From Lachnospiraceae bacterium (lineage in GTDB: Bacteria; Bacillota; Clostridia; Lachnospirales; Lachnospiraceae): 64,000 nucleotides of DNA. This document shows positions 10,446 through 21,367 of the stretch, in pieces (the first letter of the stretch is position 1; each line of letters starts with the position of its first letter). The stretch spans positions 558,001 to 622,000 of the forward strand of contig JAJXRY010000001.1 of NCBI GenBank assembly GCA_021628825.1, given 5' to 3'. Made by a program: the position numbers and the translations under genes. The notes below the pieces were generated by a model that saw only the letters and a list, made by a program, of their open reading frames with translations, did not search any database and was not told the DNA's origin.

Positions 10446-11592
10446 TATGCTACCTCCCTTTTCAACAGCTTGATGAGTTCTCGTAAATCTTTATTAAAAA
10501 TAAAGGATACATGCCGTCCTTACTGCCTGAAATAATGTAATATGTCCACGGATCGTAAGCGTCCCTTCCAGAATCACCTGATCAAAGTCCGGAATCACAT
10601 CGATATGTCCTCCGATCAGAGGATATAACATTCCGTAATAACCAAGAATCTGTCCGGTAGTTGCCGGATCCTCCATTCCGATATGCAGATAGCCCTTCAC
10701 CTTCCGCGGGGCAATGCTCTTTAAGAGATGTAATGCCTCTTTCGAACACTTCTCCCATGTCCGGTGAAACAGGTCACTGCGGAGTATCTTATAGTAATAT
10801 CGGATATCATGAATAATATTCCTTATCTTATCATAGATTAACTGAATTGTGTACCGGATATTTTTCAGCAGCTCCCAAAGCTTCTGGATACACCAGCGGA
10901 TTTTTTCACGCAGCAGTTCCCATTTTGAAGTTTCCTCTTGAAAATCTGCTTCTTCTCTGTTGCCAGCTTCTGCTTTTTTCCTCTTCCTCTCTATCTTCTA
11001 CCGACTCAGAATTTATTTCAGTATGTGATGCATTCTCTGTCTGGTTTTCCGGGTCATTGTTAAAATCATTTTTTTCTTAAAAATCATCTTCCTTTTTTTG
11101 ATCTACTTTTGCAGGATCGCTGTCCATGCGCTTCCAGTCTTCGTCATCTATGGATTGAGATTGTTCTTCTATATCTTCTGTAGCAAGCAGGGTATCTTCA
11201 TCCTGTATAGAGGACTTAGAATCTTCTCTGGAAGCTTTTGAAGTTTTTACAGTCTTTGCTTCACTTTCTTTTTTCTTCTCAGCCGCGGTATTTTTCTTAG
11301 CAGATGCGGCCTCCTTCGCAGTCTGATCCGATCGGAATAGGGTAAAGCAAGCAAGTCTCACGCGCAGGTACGCTTCCTCCGGATAAAGAAACCGGATGTT
11401 CAGAAGATGAAGGAGCCACGTCACCTTAACAAGGGCATGAATCTGCTGTTCACCCTCCGCATCCTTCGAAGCATCAATCCGGTAACGGATCGGCACGAAA
11501 AGCACCAGTAACAGAAGGAGCAGAATCAGTCCCAAAACAACCAGCAATATGATTCCTATAATTTTCAGTATGGTCAAAATTACCATTCCCAT
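10445..11592 (-). CDS. DUF2953 domain protein (YtfI-like), frame broken
   Basis: Membrane-anchored partner usually encoded just before gerW; function unknown. Residues 3-32 form one strong transmembrane helix (leucine/valine-rich) followed by FVPIRYRIDAS, then a low-complexity Lys/Glu/Ser linker around residues 90-170, and the conserved C-terminal half with YGMLYPLIGGHIDVIPDF and LRELIKLLKREVA. Frame breaks fall near 10490, in 10700-10850 and near 11080, so only the ends are continuous; repaired length is near 380 residues. Start ATG at 11590-11592, four bases after the previous gene. Confidence 0.78.
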
Positions 11593-11595
11593 GCA

Positions 11596-11922
11596 CTATG
11601 AACCTTTCTTCTGATCTTTTACTTTGAGCTTCAAATATTCCTTGAGGTCACATTTTCCGGTTCTTTCAAGGCTTTCTTCCACAATCTGCTGCACAATTCC
11701 AACTGCTTCCCCATAGTCCGAAGCAATTCCGATGACAATCGGTGCGTGTTTTCTGAAATATTTCTGCTTTAACAGCATGGAAGAATAGATTTCCAGCTGA
11801 TCGTCTCCATAAGCAAGTGTAACCAGATAAACCCGTACCATTGCATGAATCTTCAATTTTTGTTTGATCATCCCTACATGTTCCACCGTTTCTCCCACGT
11901 AGAGATTCTTATAAAATTTCAT
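11596..11922 (-). CDS. Conserved hypothetical protein, 108 residues
   Basis: Intact small protein starting MKFYKNLYVGETVEHVG with GGAGGAGTAATTTCTGT upstream. No transmembrane helix or signal peptide; mixed alpha/beta with a hydrophobic core around VYLVTLAYGDDQLEIYSSMLL and APIVIGIASDYGEAVGIVQQI. The Lys-rich C-terminus ends QKKGS. I do not recognise the family. It lies between the penicillin-binding protein and DUF2953 genes with tiny gaps, so it is part of the same unit and probably cytoplasmic. Confidence 0.75.
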   Translation of the reverse strand: MKFYKNLYVGETVEHVGMIKQKLKIHAMVRVYLVTLAYGDDQLEIYSSMLLKQKYFRKHAPIVIGIASDYGEAVGIVQQIVEESLERTGKCDLKEYLKLKVKDQKKGS

Positions 11923-11969
11923 ACAGAAATTACTCCTCCTGCCTTGTGCCTTTTAAGACTGTGGCTCTG

Positions 11970-13408
11970 TCAGGTATGCATCAAAAAAATCCGCTTGGCA
12001 ATCGGAACGGCATAATCACCTCCGGCTCCGGCTCCCTCAATAATAATTGTGACACAGACCTGCGGATTCTCTGCCGGTACATACCCGGTAAACCAGGCGT
12101 GGCTTTCGCCTTTTACGGTACCGTATTCCGCGGATCCTGTCTTTCCTGCCGCCGTATAGGATAAGCCTTTCAACCGTGACGCGGTCCCTTCTGTGACAAC
12201 GGCCTCCATCAGGGTCTGCATGGCGGCTGCTTCCGTTTCCGTCATCAATTCTCCGTAAACGGACGGCTTGAACTCCTTCGTAATAGTCCCGGCACTGTTT
12301 TTTACTGAGTCTACCAGATAAGGCTTCATGAGTTTCCCGTTATTGGCAATCGCACAGGTAATCATATTTAACTGCAGCGGCGTAATTCCGGCAGCCCCCT
12401 GTCCGATCGAAATCTGCATCATGTCTGCATCCGATGTATTCTCATCCACAACCAGATTACTTACCGAATGCTGGAAGGAAACCGGCAGCTTCTGATTAAA
12501 GAGAAGCTGGTTTAACGTGTCCCCGAATTCGTTCCGGTCAAGGGAAAGTCCGATATTGGCATAGGAAGTATTACAGGACTTGGCAAAGGATCTGGTAAAA
12601 TCCACCGAACCATGTACCGATCCATGATAACACTGAATCCGGTCCTCGCCCCATTTGATGGAACCGACACACTGATACCGGTAATTCTGATAGGTATCCG
12701 GATGCTCCCTGATATATTCTAAGGATGTAATCATTTTAAAGGTAGATCCCGGTGGGTATAACCCTTGCGTCACACGGTTAAGAAGAATGCCACTATCGGT
12801 ATCCTGTAAGTAATTGTCCCATTCCTGAGCTACCGTAGACGGGTCAAAATCCGGATGAGATACCATTGCAAGAATTCTTCCGGTCTGTGGTTCAGTCACC
12901 AGAATGGCTCCCCGGTAAACGCCAAGTGCCGTGGAAGCAACCTGCTGCAGGTTCGTATCCAGTGTCGTATAGACATTATCACCCGGATATTTTTCACCCT
13001 TTGCTTCTAAGGATGCCTTTTGGGAAAGAGGGGCATTCGAATTAATCAGATAATAATTGCACTGGGATTCCAGTCCCATTTTACCATTAACCGCATAGCC
13101 GACCACATGGGAAAAACAGATTCCCGTATGGATATTCGCGTACTTCTTTTTCCATCTTCTCCTTCGACGGTCCGGGCCAGAATCTGACCATCTCCGGAAT
13201 AAATGCTTCCCCGGCGGTTCTGGGCAAGAAGCATCTGCTGACGCCCGTTATAGCTGTTATTAATCAGTTCCTGCTTATGGGTTGCGGAATAATAAATAAT
13301 ATAGCCGGACATGGAAAGCAGTAATAACGTAAAAAACCAGGTTACTGCCATAATCTCCGGATTCTTTTTTTTCTGGGATTTCTTCTTCGGTGCACGATTA
13401 TTCTTCAC
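11970..13408 (-). CDS. Class B penicillin-binding protein (PbpA/FtsI-like transpeptidase), frame broken
   Basis: Cross-links peptidoglycan outside the membrane. N-terminal basic Lys-rich stretch, one membrane anchor (WFFTLLLLSMSGYIIYYS), dimerisation domain with RRGSIYSGDGQILA, then the transpeptidase with SxxK in PPGSTFKM, SxN as SCN, and KTG in AAGKTGSAEYG. The frame breaks near 13100-13150. Start is probably GTG at 13406-13408 with AAGGAG ten bases upstream; an ATG at 13427-13429 is the alternative. It overlaps the FtsW/RodA gene end, the usual polymerase-transpeptidase pairing. The last residues are uncertain because of a 7-T run just before the stop. Confidence 0.9.
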
Positions 13409-14917
13409 CTTCAAATTCTTCTCCTTCATTCTCTGATTCATTCCAGTCTTCGATAAAATCATCGTCTTCAGTATAGGAAGAGCGTACAGGTACCGGTCTG
13501 TCCGGCCGTTCCCGACGATCCGGCCGTTCCGGTCTTCCGGTTGTGGGACGTCTGTGGGTGGCTCCGTTTGGAGATCCCGGACGTCTTCGCCGTTTCAGAA
13601 GCATCTGTTCTTCAATTTCCTTTTGCCGGAGAACATAAAGCCCCTCTACAATTGCAAACATCATTAATGTGGTAAGCACGGAGCTTCCACCGTAGCTGAT
13701 TAACGGCAGGGTCACTCCGGTAAGCGGAATGAATTTTGTACCGCCGCCAATCGTAAGAAACACCTGAAAAATATAGGTTACACCAAGACCAAATGCAATC
13801 AGCTGATAAAACCTGTCATTCAGCCGGATGGAAATATTCATAAACATAATAAAACAGCTCACACAGATGAGAATCAGGCAGACTGCAAACAGAATTCCTA
13901 ACTCTTCCGCAATTGCAGAGAAAATAAAATCCGCTTCAACCGTTGGAATGGATTCCGGTGTTCCTTTGTATAACCCAAGTCCGAAGAAACCACCACTCGA
14001 TATGGCAAATAACGACTGGGTAATCTGATAACCGGCGGAATCAATAACACTCCACGGATCCTTCCAGGCCTGTACACGTACCTGCACATGCCGAAACACC
14101 TTGAATGCAAGGTAAGCTGCAACTGCACCACCCCCTGCTCCTGCTGCTACATAGAGCGGATTCTTCGTTGACACATAGACCATAAGGACATATACAACAA
14201 AGAAAATCAGGGCGCTCCCAAGATCCTTTGAAATCACGAGCACAATGACATGCGCTGCCGCAACCACGGCCGTCGTAAAGACCTCTAAGAAGCCCGAAGC
14301 TTCATACAGCGCACTTGCCACAAAAAATACAAATAAGATCTTAACAAATTCGGATGGCTGAAAAGGTGACGCCGCCGATGGAATAGGAAAGCTTACTTCC
14401 ATAGGTGGTCTGACCAAGAATCAAAACCACAGAAAGTGCAAGAATACCAATCAATGCATAAATCCATTTCAACTTCTTCAAAAAGCGTATCTTTTCAATC
14501 AGGAACGGAATCAGAAGGGCAATTGCTAACGATCCAGCCACAATAATAAACTGTTTAACTGCCTTTTTCATATCAAGACGAGTCAGGATCACAAAACCAA
14601 TACTAAGCAGCATACACATGTTGTTTACAATCAGCCGGTTGGCTTTCGGGTAAATCATGCGGTACAGCATAATAGCCGTAAACAGCAGAATCTGCTGGAA
14701 CGCATAAAAAAACAGATAGGTAAAATCTCCCGTTTCAAAGCAGATGACCAGAAAGCTGCAAAAGTGAAATGCAAACATCAGAACATTCTGACGGATGTAA
14801 ATGCCGTTGCGTGCCTCTTCGTTATCGTAACGGAATACGGCAAAGCATTCATACGTGTATAATGTAATTAATAATGTAATTACATATTTGGAAAAACTCG
14901 CTGACATATAATTCCAT
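13398..14917 (-). CDS. FtsW/RodA/SpoVE family glycosyltransferase, frame broken
   Basis: SEDS peptidoglycan polymerase that works with the adjoining penicillin-binding protein. About ten transmembrane helices; family signatures QPSEFVKI and GGTKFIPLTGVTLPLISYGGSS (motif split here for brevity) are present. The frame is broken near 14390. Initiation is best placed at ATG 14915-14917, overlapping the U32 peptidase stop (TAATG) behind AGGAG; an extra T in the following run hides it. Odd feature: after the last helix a tail of roughly 75 residues begins with a basic RRRRPG patch, has PERPDR-like repeats, and ends strongly acidic. FtsW, RodA or SpoVE cannot be told apart from sequence alone. Confidence 0.9.
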
Positions 14918-17107
14918 TACTCTACTCCTCTTTTTATATGTCCCGTTGTATATTCCTGATAAGGGGGCTTTACGTCCACTCCGGATAACAGATCCGCAAA
15001 ATAGCGGACAACTATCTCCACCTCTTCTCCATTTTTCCGTTGTAAAGTCAAGGCGGTAAGCCGAAATGCCGCGCATGTCCTTCTTAACAAGGGCATGAAG
15101 GGATAACGGCACACTGTTATAGATGATATTATAACAGCTCCGGCAGTTATGCAGCACCGGAAATGAAGTCTTATAACGGTCTGTAAGAATGCTGATGCCC
15201 GCTTCATGCCGGCAGCTTTTTTTAAGGTATTCTCGATACAGTTTGCCGTAATCATCATTGGAAGTCGTCCGTAAACAATAACGGCTGCTTTCATATCAAC
15301 CGGAGCCTTTGCAAGAAGCTCCTTCCATTCAGCCTGATTCTGTTCGACAGGAAGCGTATATTCAGTAACCCGTTTTTCCCAGAACTGTACGGTTTCGTGA
15401 TTCCAGAAATACAGATTATGATCCGGGATCAGCCTGCTTTCCGGCAAAACCTTCTTCATATAGGCATAGGTTTCGAGATTGCGGAACAAAAGCCCATGGA
15501 AGCGGCCGCTTCGCATAGCTTCTTCTATCGTCTTCAGGTCCTTCCGGTTATGCTCGCGGATCACATAAGGACCTGCAAGAAACAGCTTTCCTTTCCATTC
15601 CTCGCATGAAGTAGAAAGCAAATCTTTCTCTGTGAGCAGGGAATAATCCAGGTAAATCCGGTGGATTGGAAGTTCTTTAGAAAGGGCCTCGAACTGTGCC
15701 TTCGTCGATACGAAAACATCCAGCATTTTTCGGAGCCTTGTCCTGCGATTCGCCACGGATATTCTGCCCGGCTGACCGTTCCGTCAAAGCAGAGCAGGCA
15801 GGAGATTCTTCCCTATGACGCAAGCCGGGTAATCCATTCTCACGGATCCTCTCCGCCTCCAGATGAAGAACTGCTTCTCTTCGCAGGTCATTGAGCTCCC
15901 GGACCAGTACAAAAACATCCTTGTCCATCAGAATCTGCAGATCCCGGAGAAGAAATGCCGTATTGCCCAGCTTATTCATCTGTTTACGAACATCCTCTTC
16001 CCTTAAAGGCTGTTTCAACGCTTCCTGCGGTACGGAACCGATAAGCGCTTGCCTGTACATTACCGTCAGTAAGCAATAAAAAGCACGGTTCTCCTTTTTT
16101 CAGGGAAATAGTCGCATCAATTTCAATTTTCTTTTTCTGTTTCAGATACCGGTCTTCTATCGTTTCCAGTACCTGCTCACTGGTTTTCGAATATGCTGGA
16201 GAAGACAGGGTAATCATATTCCTGCCATTCTTCTGATGATAATAACCCTCTCCCACCTCACTCCGGATATACAGGGAGGACAGAAATTCCAGATCGGCTT
16301 TTTTTCAACCTGATAGGGCTTCCCGCTATAATATAAATCAATATATTTCCGATAAATCGAAGTAACTCCCGCAGCATACGCAGGCTTCTTCATACGTCCT
16401 TCGATCTTAAAGGAATCAATGCCTGCCTCAATCAGTTCAGGAAGAAGTTCAATCGTGCACATATCCTTCATGCTTAAGGGATAACATTCCTTATGATTCT
16501 TCATGGTATAAGGAAGCCGGCAGGGCTGTGCACACCGTCCGCGGTTGCCGCTCCGGCCGCCTAACATACTGCTGAACAGACACTGTCCGGAATAACAGTA
16601 ACACATTGCTCCATGAATAAAGGTTTCTACTTCAATTCTGGTTTCTTCCTTGATTCTCCGGATTTCTTTTAAGGAAAGTTCTCTTGCCGGAACCACTCTG
16701 CAGATTCCCTCATCCTTTAAGAAACGGGCCCCCTCCGGACCGGTAATCGTCATCTGGGTACTTGCGTGAACCGGGAGGTTTGGAAAGTAACGTCGGATGA
16801 TCTGGATTGCTCCAAGATCCTGTACAATCACGCCGTCGAGTCCTGCTTCGTACAAGGGTTGTAAGAAGGTGACAAGCTCCGGAAGCTCTGCTTCCTTCAC
16901 CAGAATATTCACCGTCAGATAGATCCGTCTGCCATAAATATGTGCCATGCGGATCCCACGGCACAGCTCTTCTTCTGTAAAGTTATCTGCATATGCTCTG
17001 GCACCAAAACGGTTACCTGCCAGATATACAGCATCTGCTCCGGCGCAGATCGCGCCCTCCAATGCTTCATAATTACCGGCAGGTGCCAGTAGTTCCACCT
17101 GTTTCAT
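14917..17107 (-). CDS. U32 family peptidase with DUF3656 (RlhA/YdcP-like), frame broken
   Basis: U32 proteins are mostly tRNA/rRNA hydroxylation factors despite the peptidase name; the two-part U32 plus DUF3656 layout is that of RlhA, which modifies 23S rRNA. The first 300 residues are clean: MKQVELLAPAGN start, HASTQMTITG, and the cysteine cluster FIHGAMCYCYSGQC...GRCAQPCRLPY that can bind an iron-sulfur cluster. The remaining about 430 residues are cut into at least four frames near 16300, 16050, 15720 and 15200-15000. ATG at 17105-17107 lies after a terminator hairpin, so it may have its own promoter. The stop overlaps the next start. Confidence 0.85.
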
Positions 17108-17144
17108 TCAAAAATTCTCCCAAATCATAGAAAGCCCGATAATA

Positions 17145-17170
17145 GAAAAAGCTGTCTAAAAAGACAGCTT
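17145..17170 (-). terminator. Terminator between zapA and the U32 gene
   Basis: Nine-base perfect stem AAGCTGTCT / AGACAGCTT with a 4-A loop; on the minus strand it is followed by TTTTTC. It lies five bases past the zapA stop, so most zapA transcripts should end here before the U32-ftsW-pbp genes. Confidence 0.75.
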
Positions 17171-17174
17171 AAAA

Positions 17175-17574
17175 TTAATTCTTCAATTCCGTTTCAAGCC
17201 GAATGATTTTTTTCGCATTTTCATTTGCTTCAGCCTGCAGATTTTTAACATTCTTCTCGGTATTTTCGAGTTTGATCTGTGAGGCAATCAATTCATGCTT
17301 CCGATTATATAATTCTTTCTCCTTCGTCTGGATCTCTTCTTCCAGAATACTGATCTGTTTCTTAGCCTTGAAATAATCATCCGCAATATTCAACTGTAAT
17401 AAGACGTTCTGCATATCCAGAGTCAGACGCTTAAAAGATTCGTTCTTATTATATTCTGCAATTTTATTATTGATATAGGAGGCAACCTTCTGCAGATATT
17501 CTTCACTTTCGTATCCGCTTAAGGTGAAAAACCTTTCCTCCGATAATTACTTCGGTATCTGTCTTTGATGACAT
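17175..17574 (-). CDS. zapA: Cell division protein ZapA, frame broken
   Basis: Cytoplasmic FtsZ-ring bundling factor. N-terminal globular part MSSKTDTEVIIGGKVF then LSGYESEEYLQKVASYINNK, followed by a long coiled coil (roughly residues 55-130) that mediates tetramer formation. 132 residues, usual for Firmicute ZapA. One extra base in the run 17527-17531 breaks the frame between KVF and TLSGYE. ATG at 17572-17574 behind AGGGG. Placement before ftsW and a penicillin-binding protein fits a division role. Confidence 0.87.
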
Positions 17575-17742
17575 GAACACACCCCTCATCTTCCGTCACC
17601 ACACCAACCGAGCCTGCCACTGGCAGCTTCTCTGGATGCCATGCAACTCAAAAAAAGAATTCACTGGATCAATTCCCCATGTATAGCAACTATATATAGA
17701 AATTCTGTTTTTTTATGCTATACAAGATACATTATAAACAGA
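17575..17742. repeat. Intergenic region with a copy of a 27-base repeat and a hairpin
   Basis: The gap between ruvB and zapA. Bases 17613-17639 are identical, in inverse orientation, to 29328-29354 inside stem-loop element B; both carry the small hairpin CTGCC-AGT-GGCAG. A second inverted repeat (TGCTATACA at 17706-17727 side and its complement near 17683-17690) surrounds a TATATATAG stretch. The zapA promoter must lie here, but I could not fix a convincing -35/-10 pair. Confidence 0.55.
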
Positions 17743-18742
17743 TTACCGGGTGATTTCAAGTCCTAAATGGGAATATGCATAATCCGTAACAACACGTCCG
17801 CGTGGTGTCCGGTTCAAAAATCCGTTCTTAAGCAGATAAGGTTCGTAGACATCCTCAATCGTACCTGCATCTTCTCCGATGGCTGCCGCCAGCGTATCCA
17901 GTCCGACGGGGCCGCCATCAAACTTCTGAATCATGGTAAGCAGGATATTCCGGTCAATATGATCAAGTCCCATACGGTCCACATCCATAAGGTCAAGGGC
18001 CGTCATAGCGACCTCTTCCGTAATAATGCCGTCATGCTTCACCTGTGCATAATCCCGGACTCGCTTTAAAATACGATTGGCAAGACGCGGCGTTCCACGG
18101 CTTCTTCTGGCCATTTCCATAGCTCCTGCAGGCTCTAAGGGGGCATTCAGCACCTCTGCGGAACGCATGATAATCGTCTGTAATTCTTCAACCGTATAAA
18201 ACTCCATACGATGAATAATGCCAAACCGGTCCCGTAACGGAGCGGTCAGAAGTCCTGCTCTCGTTGTGGCTCCTACCAGTGTAAAATGGGGAAGATCCAG
18301 ACGAATCGACCGTGCTGTCGGTCCCTTTCCGATCATAATATCAATGGCATAATCCTCCATAGCCGGATACAATACTTCCTCCACCTGACGGTTCAGACGG
18401 TGAATCTCGTCTACAAACAAAAGATCACCCTCCTGCAGATTATTTAAGATCGCTGCCATTTCTCCCGGCTTCTCAATTGCAGGCCCGCTTGTCACCTTCA
18501 TATGGACCCCCATTTCGTTCGCAATAATTCCGGCAAGTGTTGTCTTTCCAAGGCCCGGAGGTCCATAAAACAAGACATGATCCAATGCATCGTTACGCTG
18601 TTTGGCAGCCTGAATATATATTTGCAGGCTGTCTTTAATTTTTGCTTTGTGCGATATAATCCTTAAGTTTCTGTGGGCGTAAGGTACCTTCAATATTCCG
18701 GTCCTCTTCCTGCAGATCTGTTTCTATCATTCTTCTGGCCAT
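17743..18742 (-). CDS. ruvB: Holliday junction branch migration helicase RuvB, one frameshift
   Basis: AAA+ motor that drives branch migration with RuvA. Walker A is GPPGLGKTT, Walker B FVDEIHRL, sensor 1 region GATTRAG, arginine finger RDRFG, and the C-terminal winged helix ends TPRGRVVTDYAYSHLGLE. About 332 residues. One extra T in the run 18639-18643 splits the N-terminal 33 residues (MARRMIETDLQEEDRNIEG) from the rest. ATG at 18740-18742, twelve bases after ruvA, so ruvAB are cotranscribed. Confidence 0.94.
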
Positions 18743-18754
18743 AAGTGAAACCCC

Positions 18755-19366
18755 TTAAAACATATTTTTCAATGCTGCCTTTAAGACAGCCTCCACATCC
18801 ATTTCTTCTGTAACGGTAACCTTCTTCACCGCCTGTAATGCTTCCTGCGCAGAATAACCAAGGGCTGTAAGCGCCTCCACTGCTTCTGTGCGGATCCGGT
18901 TATCGTCCGCAAAGGCATCCTGTGCCGCCTGTTCGGTCATCTGACGGTGAATCATGGTATCTTCCATGGAAATCTTATCACGCAGATCAAGAATGACACG
19001 TTCTGCCGTCTTCTTGCCGATTCCGGGAGCTGTTGCAATCATCTTGGCATCTCCTGCCAGAATGGCAAACCGTAAGTCATCTGCACCCATCACGGAAAGC
19101 ACGGCAAGCCCGCCTTTCGGTCCGATTCCGCTTACCGTAATCAGCTTCTTGAATATTTCAAGATCATCTCTTGTGAGAAATCCATACAGGCAGAAGGCAT
19201 CCTCCCGGACATAAGTATAGGTATACAGCTTCATCCGCTCGCCGATGGACGGAAGTGCTGCTGCGGTATCACCGGAAATTTTAATTTCGTATCCGATCCC
19301 GTTCACATCCAGAATGACTGCTTCTTCGGAATAATCTTCAACAATGCCGTTTACAAATGCGATCAT
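18755..19366 (-). CDS. ruvA: Holliday junction protein RuvA
   Basis: Tetrameric DNA-binding partner of RuvB. Starts MIAFVNGIVEDYSEEAV (OB fold), then helix-hairpin-helix pair in ISGIGPKGG-like and APGIGKKTAERVILDL, and a C-terminal three-helix RuvB-binding domain with ALGYSAQEALQAV. 203 residues, as expected. The ATG at 19364-19366 has AAAGGAG upstream. In the raw sequence it reads in frame with the preceding transporter, but that depends on a 5-A run; with four A the transporter would stop at TGA overlapping this ATG, so I treat RuvA as a separate protein. Confidence 0.92.
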   Translation of the reverse strand: MIAFVNGIVEDYSEEAVILDVNGIGYEIKISGDTAAALPSIGERMKLYTYTYVREDAFCLYGFLTRDDLEIFKKLITVSGIGPKGGLAVLSVMGADDLRFAILAGDAKMIATAPGIGKKTAERVILDLRDKISMEDTMIHRQMTEQAAQDAFADDNRIRTEAVEALTALGYSAQEALQAVKKVTVTEEMDVEAVLKAALKNMF

Positions 19367-19870
19367 AAGGAATCTCCTTTGGATAAATAATTTTTGCAGG
19401 TAAGGAAGCACCAGTGCGGAAATACTTCCGTTCACGCCTCCCATCAGGAGCCCTGCAAGTAATAAAAACGGAATATAATATACAATTCCATAGGTCTGCA
19501 CCATCAAAAAAGCAACCAGAAGCTGTCCGATGTTGTGTGCTACGCCTCCAACGGCGCTTACCACCGGAACATGAAAGCCGTTGCTGCGTTTCAGCAAATA
19601 CATGACAAGGCCGCTTAATACCGCACCGGATAAACTATATAAAATCATCACCGGGTTTCCGAATAAAAGACCGGATAAAACCGCCTTGCTGACAGATAAC
19701 AGCATCGCCTCCCGGAAAGACAACAGGTACAGGCACCAGACAACCGCAAGGTTCGACATGCCGATTTTAATCCCGGGAATGGCAACTGAAAACGGAATCA
19801 GCGTCTCCACATAGGACAAAATCAAAGCAAATGCCAGTAACAGGCCAAGGTAAATGGATTTTAATTTCAT
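19363..19870 (-). CDS. Gx transporter family membrane protein
   Basis: Small polytopic protein of the Gx transporter family (historically annotated heptaprenyl diphosphate synthase component I). Five to six hydrophobic helices with glycine-rich turns: GIKIGMSNLAVVW, LLFGNPVMILYSLSGA, GGVAHNIGQLL and GLLMGGVNGS. About 168 residues. It is almost always next to a NusG-domain-II protein, as here, a pairing often found near redox/flavin or quinone genes; the substrate is not known. The C-terminus runs into ruvA in the raw frame (see that entry). Confidence 0.8.
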
Positions 19871-19873
19871 GGT

Positions 19874-20247
19874 TTAGTAGGTCACCGCATCTAAGGGCCC
19901 TTCCTCCTTCGCATGGATCTGTAAAACCAGCTTATGCGGCAGGCAGATAATACTCTCTCCGTTCTTCGAGATCGAACGCTGCTTCATACAAAGCTGATCC
20001 GGACAGTCCGCATCGGTCACCCGGACCGTTCCATCCTCAATCAGAACCAGATTGTAGCTGTCTTCCATTCCCGTAACCGGAATGGTCCTGGGCTGTGACA
20101 GGTCATATTCCCCGGTCAGTTCTCCATTCTGATAGATCCGGAGAACCGCTTCCTTCTGTGCAGCGTTCAGATACTGCACAAGCCAGAATCCCCCGCCAGC
20201 AGAACAATTATTAAGATCAGGATACAATCATTTCTCACTCGTTTCAT
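19874..20247 (-). CDS. NusG domain II-containing protein, one frameshift
   Basis: Exported or membrane-anchored protein with one N-terminal helix (MKRVRNDCILILIIVLLAGG) followed by a beta-rich NusG domain II: AVLRIYQNGELTGEYDLSQ, an SYNLVLIEDG strand and the conserved CPDQLCMKQ and ICLPHKLVLQI segments. The two cysteines of CPDQLC plus the cysteine of ICLPH are typical of the family. Frame breaks in the G run near 20192-20196, where one G appears to be missing. ATG at 20245-20247. Three bases before the Gx transporter gene, hence one unit with it and ruvAB. Confidence 0.83.
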
Positions 20248-20284
20248 ATGTCCTATCTTACCACGACCGAACATATGTTTCAAG

Positions 20285-20312
20285 TTGTTTTCGAAAGAAA
20301 TTATGCTATCAT
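20285..20312 (+). promoter_or_regulatory. Probable promoter of the histidine phosphatase gene
   Basis: TTGTTT at 20285-20290 and TATCAT at 20307-20312 with a 16-base spacer, about 30 bases before the start codon at 20344 and inside the divergent gap with the NusG-II gene. Confidence 0.45.
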
Positions 20313-20343
20313 AAAAAAGAATAATCAGAAAGGACGATCATTT

Positions 20344-21129
20344 ATGAAATTAATATTTATCCGGCACGGCGAACCGGACTATTCGATTGATTCTTTAACA
20401 GAAAAAGGCTGGAAAGAGGCAGAGCTTCTGGCAAAAAGAGCCTCCAAGTGGCCTGTTACACAATTTTATGTTTCTCCCTTAGGACGGGCAAGGGATACCG
20501 CATCCTGTACATTAAAGGCCGTAAATCGGGAAGCCATTACCTTAGACTGGTTACGTGAATTTTTCTTATCCGATTGATGATCCTGCTACCGGACGTCACG
20601 GTGTTCCCTGGGACTTTACCCCCGGAACCTGGACAAAAGAACCGCAGATGTTTACGATGAATGACTGGGTAAATACCAGCTTCCTTACCCAAAAATCCAA
20701 TGATTGCATCGGAATACCCGAATGTATGCCAGAAATTTGACGAACTGCTTGCTTCCCTATGGCTATACGCGTGATGACAAGTTCTACCGGGTAAAGGAGG
20801 AACGTTTTATCAGCTCTACCGTAAACAAAGACGGAACCATCCGGAACAACCATCTGCCCGATGATAAGCATCCGGAACCAACGCTTGTTTTCTTCTGTCA
20901 CCTGGGTGTGATCTGTATTATTTTATCGCACCTGCTGAACATTCCGTTCCCATTACTGGTTCATGGATTTTTCCTGCCGACCACCTCTCTTACCGTATTA
21001 TCAACGGAAGAACGCTGGAGCAACGAAGCCTATTTCCGAGTACAGGTTATGGGAGATTCCAATCACCTGTTACAGAACGGAGAACCGATTTCTCCTGCGG
21101 GCTCCTTTTCCAATCCTTTTCAGTATTAA
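20344..21129 (+). CDS. Histidine phosphatase family protein, frame broken
   Basis: Phosphoglycerate-mutase-like fold; the phosphorylated histidine is in the N-terminal LIFIRHGEPDYS motif, and SPLGRARDTA carries the second arginine. The late catalytic histidine is in LVFFCHLGVICIIL. About 260 residues. Frames shift near 20565, and around 20695-20740, both at T/A or C runs. GTTATGAAA context with AAAGGACG upstream of ATG 20344. Unlike most members it has an extra middle segment (PWDFTPGTWTKEP and following). Substrate unknown. Confidence 0.85.
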
Positions 21130-21214
21130 AGCTAATTAGTTAAAGCCAAGAAAAAGCACATGCTCATAAAAGTAAAGAGTTATAACATGATTTTTCTCAT
21201 ATGCATGGCAGTAA

Positions 21215-21252
21215 AAAGTCAGACACGAATTTCATTTTCATGTCTGACTTTC
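21215..21252 (+). terminator. Terminator after the histidine phosphatase gene
   Basis: Stem AAAGTCAGACA with TGTCTGACTTT around an ATTTCATTTTC-type loop, then TCTTTATTT. The A-rich opposite flank means it may also stop minus-strand reading from the SurA-like gene. The rest of 21130-21367 is AT-rich with no gene that I can see. Confidence 0.8.
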
Positions 21253-21367
21253 TTTATTTCTTAAAAAAATATTTTTTTGAAACTCTGATATTACTTCTTA
21301 ACTTCAAGCTTTAAAGCTGCTTCAAAATCACTTTCAAGTTATTATGAAATATCATCAGCAACTTTTA

